A DNA stretch of 64,000 nt from Bradyrhizobium sp. AUGA SZCCT0158 (GTDB lineage: Bacteria > Pseudomonadota > Alphaproteobacteria > Rhizobiales > Xanthobacteraceae): assembly GCF_018130065.1 (NCBI RefSeq), contig NZ_JAFCME010000001.1, positions 496,001-560,000 on the forward strand, in the 5' to 3' direction. This document shows positions 62,728-64,000 of the stretch, in pieces; position 1 is the first letter of the stretch, and the number at the start of each line of letters is the position of its first letter. The position numbers and the translations under genes are program-made. The notes below the pieces were generated by a model that saw nothing but the letters and a program-made list of their open reading frames with translations, was not told the origin of the DNA and did not search any database.

Positions 62728-63714
62728 TTACTTCGCCACGAAACCGGCTTCGTTCATCAGCGAGGTGTTGAGCTTGTCATCCTCCTCGAGGAACTTCACC
62801 ATGTCCTTGCCGGTTAGGAAGATCGGCTTCAGCGCCTGCTTTTCCATGTATTCCTTATACTCGGCGGTCTGTGTCACCTTCTGGAACAGGTCGACATAGA
62901 ACGCCTGCTGATCCGGCGTGACCTTGCCCGGAAGGAACATCGCACGCAGCATCAGATACTGCACGTCGAGCCCTTCTTCCTTGCATGTCGGGATGTCGTT
63001 CCAGGATTGCGTCTCGGTGACCTTGGTCTTGTAGGCGATCCGCTCCTTGTCGAACACGCACAGCGCGCGGACCTGGCCGGCCCGCCAGACCTCGAGATTT
63101 TCGGACGGGTTGTTGACGTTGGACTCGGTATGGTTGCCGACCAGTTGCGTCGCGGCTTCGCCACCGGATTTGTAGGGCAGATAGGAGAACTTCGCGCCGG
63201 TCCTCTGCTCCATGAACACGGTGAGCACGTGATCCTCGCGCTTGGAGCCTGTCCCGCCCATCTTGAACGGCGAACTCGCAGCCTTGGCAGCGGCAACGAA
63301 TTCCTTCACGGTTTTCGGTCCGGCGGCATTGTCCCACAACACAAACTGATCGAGCGCGACCACCGACACCGGTGTGAGATCGCGCCAATTGAAGGGAATC
63401 TTCGCCGACAATGGCAGCATGTAGATTAGCGAGTAGGCGATCAGCACCTTGTTGGGGTCGCCGTCACTGGACTTCATGTACATCAACGCTTCGGCACCGG
63501 ACGCTCCGCCCTTGAGCGAGACCACCATCGGCTGCTTCATCAAATTATTCTTCTGGATCGCCGCCTGCATCATGCGAGCCATCTGGTCGGACGCGCCGCC
63601 GGCACCTGCTGCGACTACGATTTCAACCGGTTTGGTCGGCTCCCAGGCAGCGAACGCCGGCGCGCTGACGATCATAGCCGCCAGGGCGGCCGTGGCTTTC
63701 AGAATCTGTCCCAC
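62728..63714 (-). CDS. tctC: Tripartite tricarboxylate transporter binding protein
   Basis: This 328-aa periplasmic binding protein has a Sec signal (residues 1-22, ending AFA-AW) and the mature start EPTKPVEIVVAAGAGGASDQMARMM (two parts), typical of TctC/Bug proteins. It converges on the aldolase with a 15-bp gap. TctA and TctB are encoded 3-5 kb away, with mtnA, mtnP and the aldolase between, so TctC probably serves that transporter. The ligand is unknown. Confidence 0.92.
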   Translation of the reverse strand: MGQILKATAALAAMIVSAPAFAAWEPTKPVEIVVAAGAGGASDQMARMMQAAIQKNNLMKQPMVVSLKGGASGAEALMYMKSSDGDPNKVLIAYSLIYMLPLSAKIPFNWRDLTPVSVVALDQFVLWDNAAGPKTVKEFVAAAKAASSPFKMGGTGSKREDHVLTVFMEQRTGAKFSYLPYKSGGEAATQLVGNHTESNVNNPSENLEVWRAGQVRALCVFDKERIAYKTKVTETQSWNDIPTCKEEGLDVQYLMLRAMFLPGKVTPDQQAFYVDLFQKVTQTAEYKEYMEKQALKPIFLTGKDMVKFLEEDDKLNTSLMNEAGFVAK

Positions 63715-63896
63715 GTTTTTCTTCCCTATGTCTTTGTCTTAATTATAGAAACGATAGCATACACAGAACCATTGTGCGGATTTAACTGCGCCAGTTCAAG
63801 TCGAACCGCCCCACACTGCCTATTACTTTCGCATGAGCAAAGCAAAGTACGTCGTGGGCGATACGAAACCCCGATCGTGACCAACCCGAACCAAGC

Positions 63897-64000
63897 CTAT
63901 TTGCCCTTCCAGTTCGGCGTTCGCTTGTTGAGGAACGCATCCATTCCTTCGCGAAAATCCTCGCTCATATAGGCGCGCAGGATCAGATCCCGGCCCTCCT
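63897..64000 (-). CDS. Partial enoyl-CoA hydratase/isomerase family C-terminus
   Basis: The last 33 codons of a minus-strand gene enter from the right edge: EGRDLILRAYMSEDFREGM, then DAFLNKRTPNWKGK and stop. This C-terminal pattern (S-E-D-F-R-E-G..F-L-x-K-R-P..W) is typical of enoyl-CoA hydratase/isomerase proteins. The active site lies outside the window. Its product could be in fatty-acid or aromatic acid degradation. Confidence 0.75.
   Translation of the reverse strand, partial: EGRDLILRAYMSEDFREGMDAFLNKRTPNWKGK

Overview
The window is GC-rich alphaproteobacterial chromosome, most likely Bradyrhizobium or a close relative in the Nitrobacteraceae. This rests on gene content and style: duplicated Liv-type ABC transporters, a tripartite tricarboxylate transporter, Omp25-like beta-barrels, DHAP-shunt methylthioadenosine genes, and long palindromic repeats between genes. 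No rRNA, tRNA or CRISPR was seen. The call comes from reading the sequence, not from a database search.

Layout. 1-4.3 kb: a TonB-dependent receptor fused to a second outer-membrane barrel, divergent from an MntR-type regulator, with candidate metal operators between them. 4.38-5.43 kb: an IS630-family element. 5.4-10.4 kb: S-adenosylmethionine (SAM) cycle genes on the minus strand (HTH-methyltransferase, metK, ahcY), with a broken copy of the ahcY 3' end flanking a SnoaL-like gene. 10.6-18 kb: a TPR pseudogene, a large SAM-domain/cyclase/AAA/TPR protein, a TetR/EamA pair with a perfect operator palindrome, and a repeat-rich spacer. 18.1-24.1 kb: a livKHMGF transporter operon ending in a short MetE-like methyltransferase.

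24.4-44.7 kb is a surface-polysaccharide region. It holds a double GT4 glycosyltransferase, further glycosyltransferases, methyltransferases and an acetyltransferase. It also holds a five-gene operon (Gfo/Idh dehydrogenase, hexapeptide acetyltransferase, DegT aminotransferase, flippase, AsnB-like amidotransferase) that fits an amidated diacetamido-uronic acid, and gmd-fcl for GDP-fucose. purU and a HemD-like gene sit between the two polysaccharide parts. No Wzy polymerase or initiating sugar-phosphate transferase is visible.

45-56.7 kb: a Crp-family regulator divergent from a second Liv transporter interleaved with a long-chain acyl-CoA ligase, then a PaaK-like ligase and a class III CoA-transferase. 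Together these look like a system for importing and CoA-activating a carboxylic acid. 56.7-64 kb: an Omp25-like porin, then TctA/TctB, mtnA/mtnP, a class II aldolase and TctC. mtnP, mtnA and the aldolase make up the DHAP shunt for methylthioadenosine. Its mixing with TctABC, together with metK, ahcY and the MetE-like gene, gives the window a recurring theme of sulfur and methyl-group recycling.
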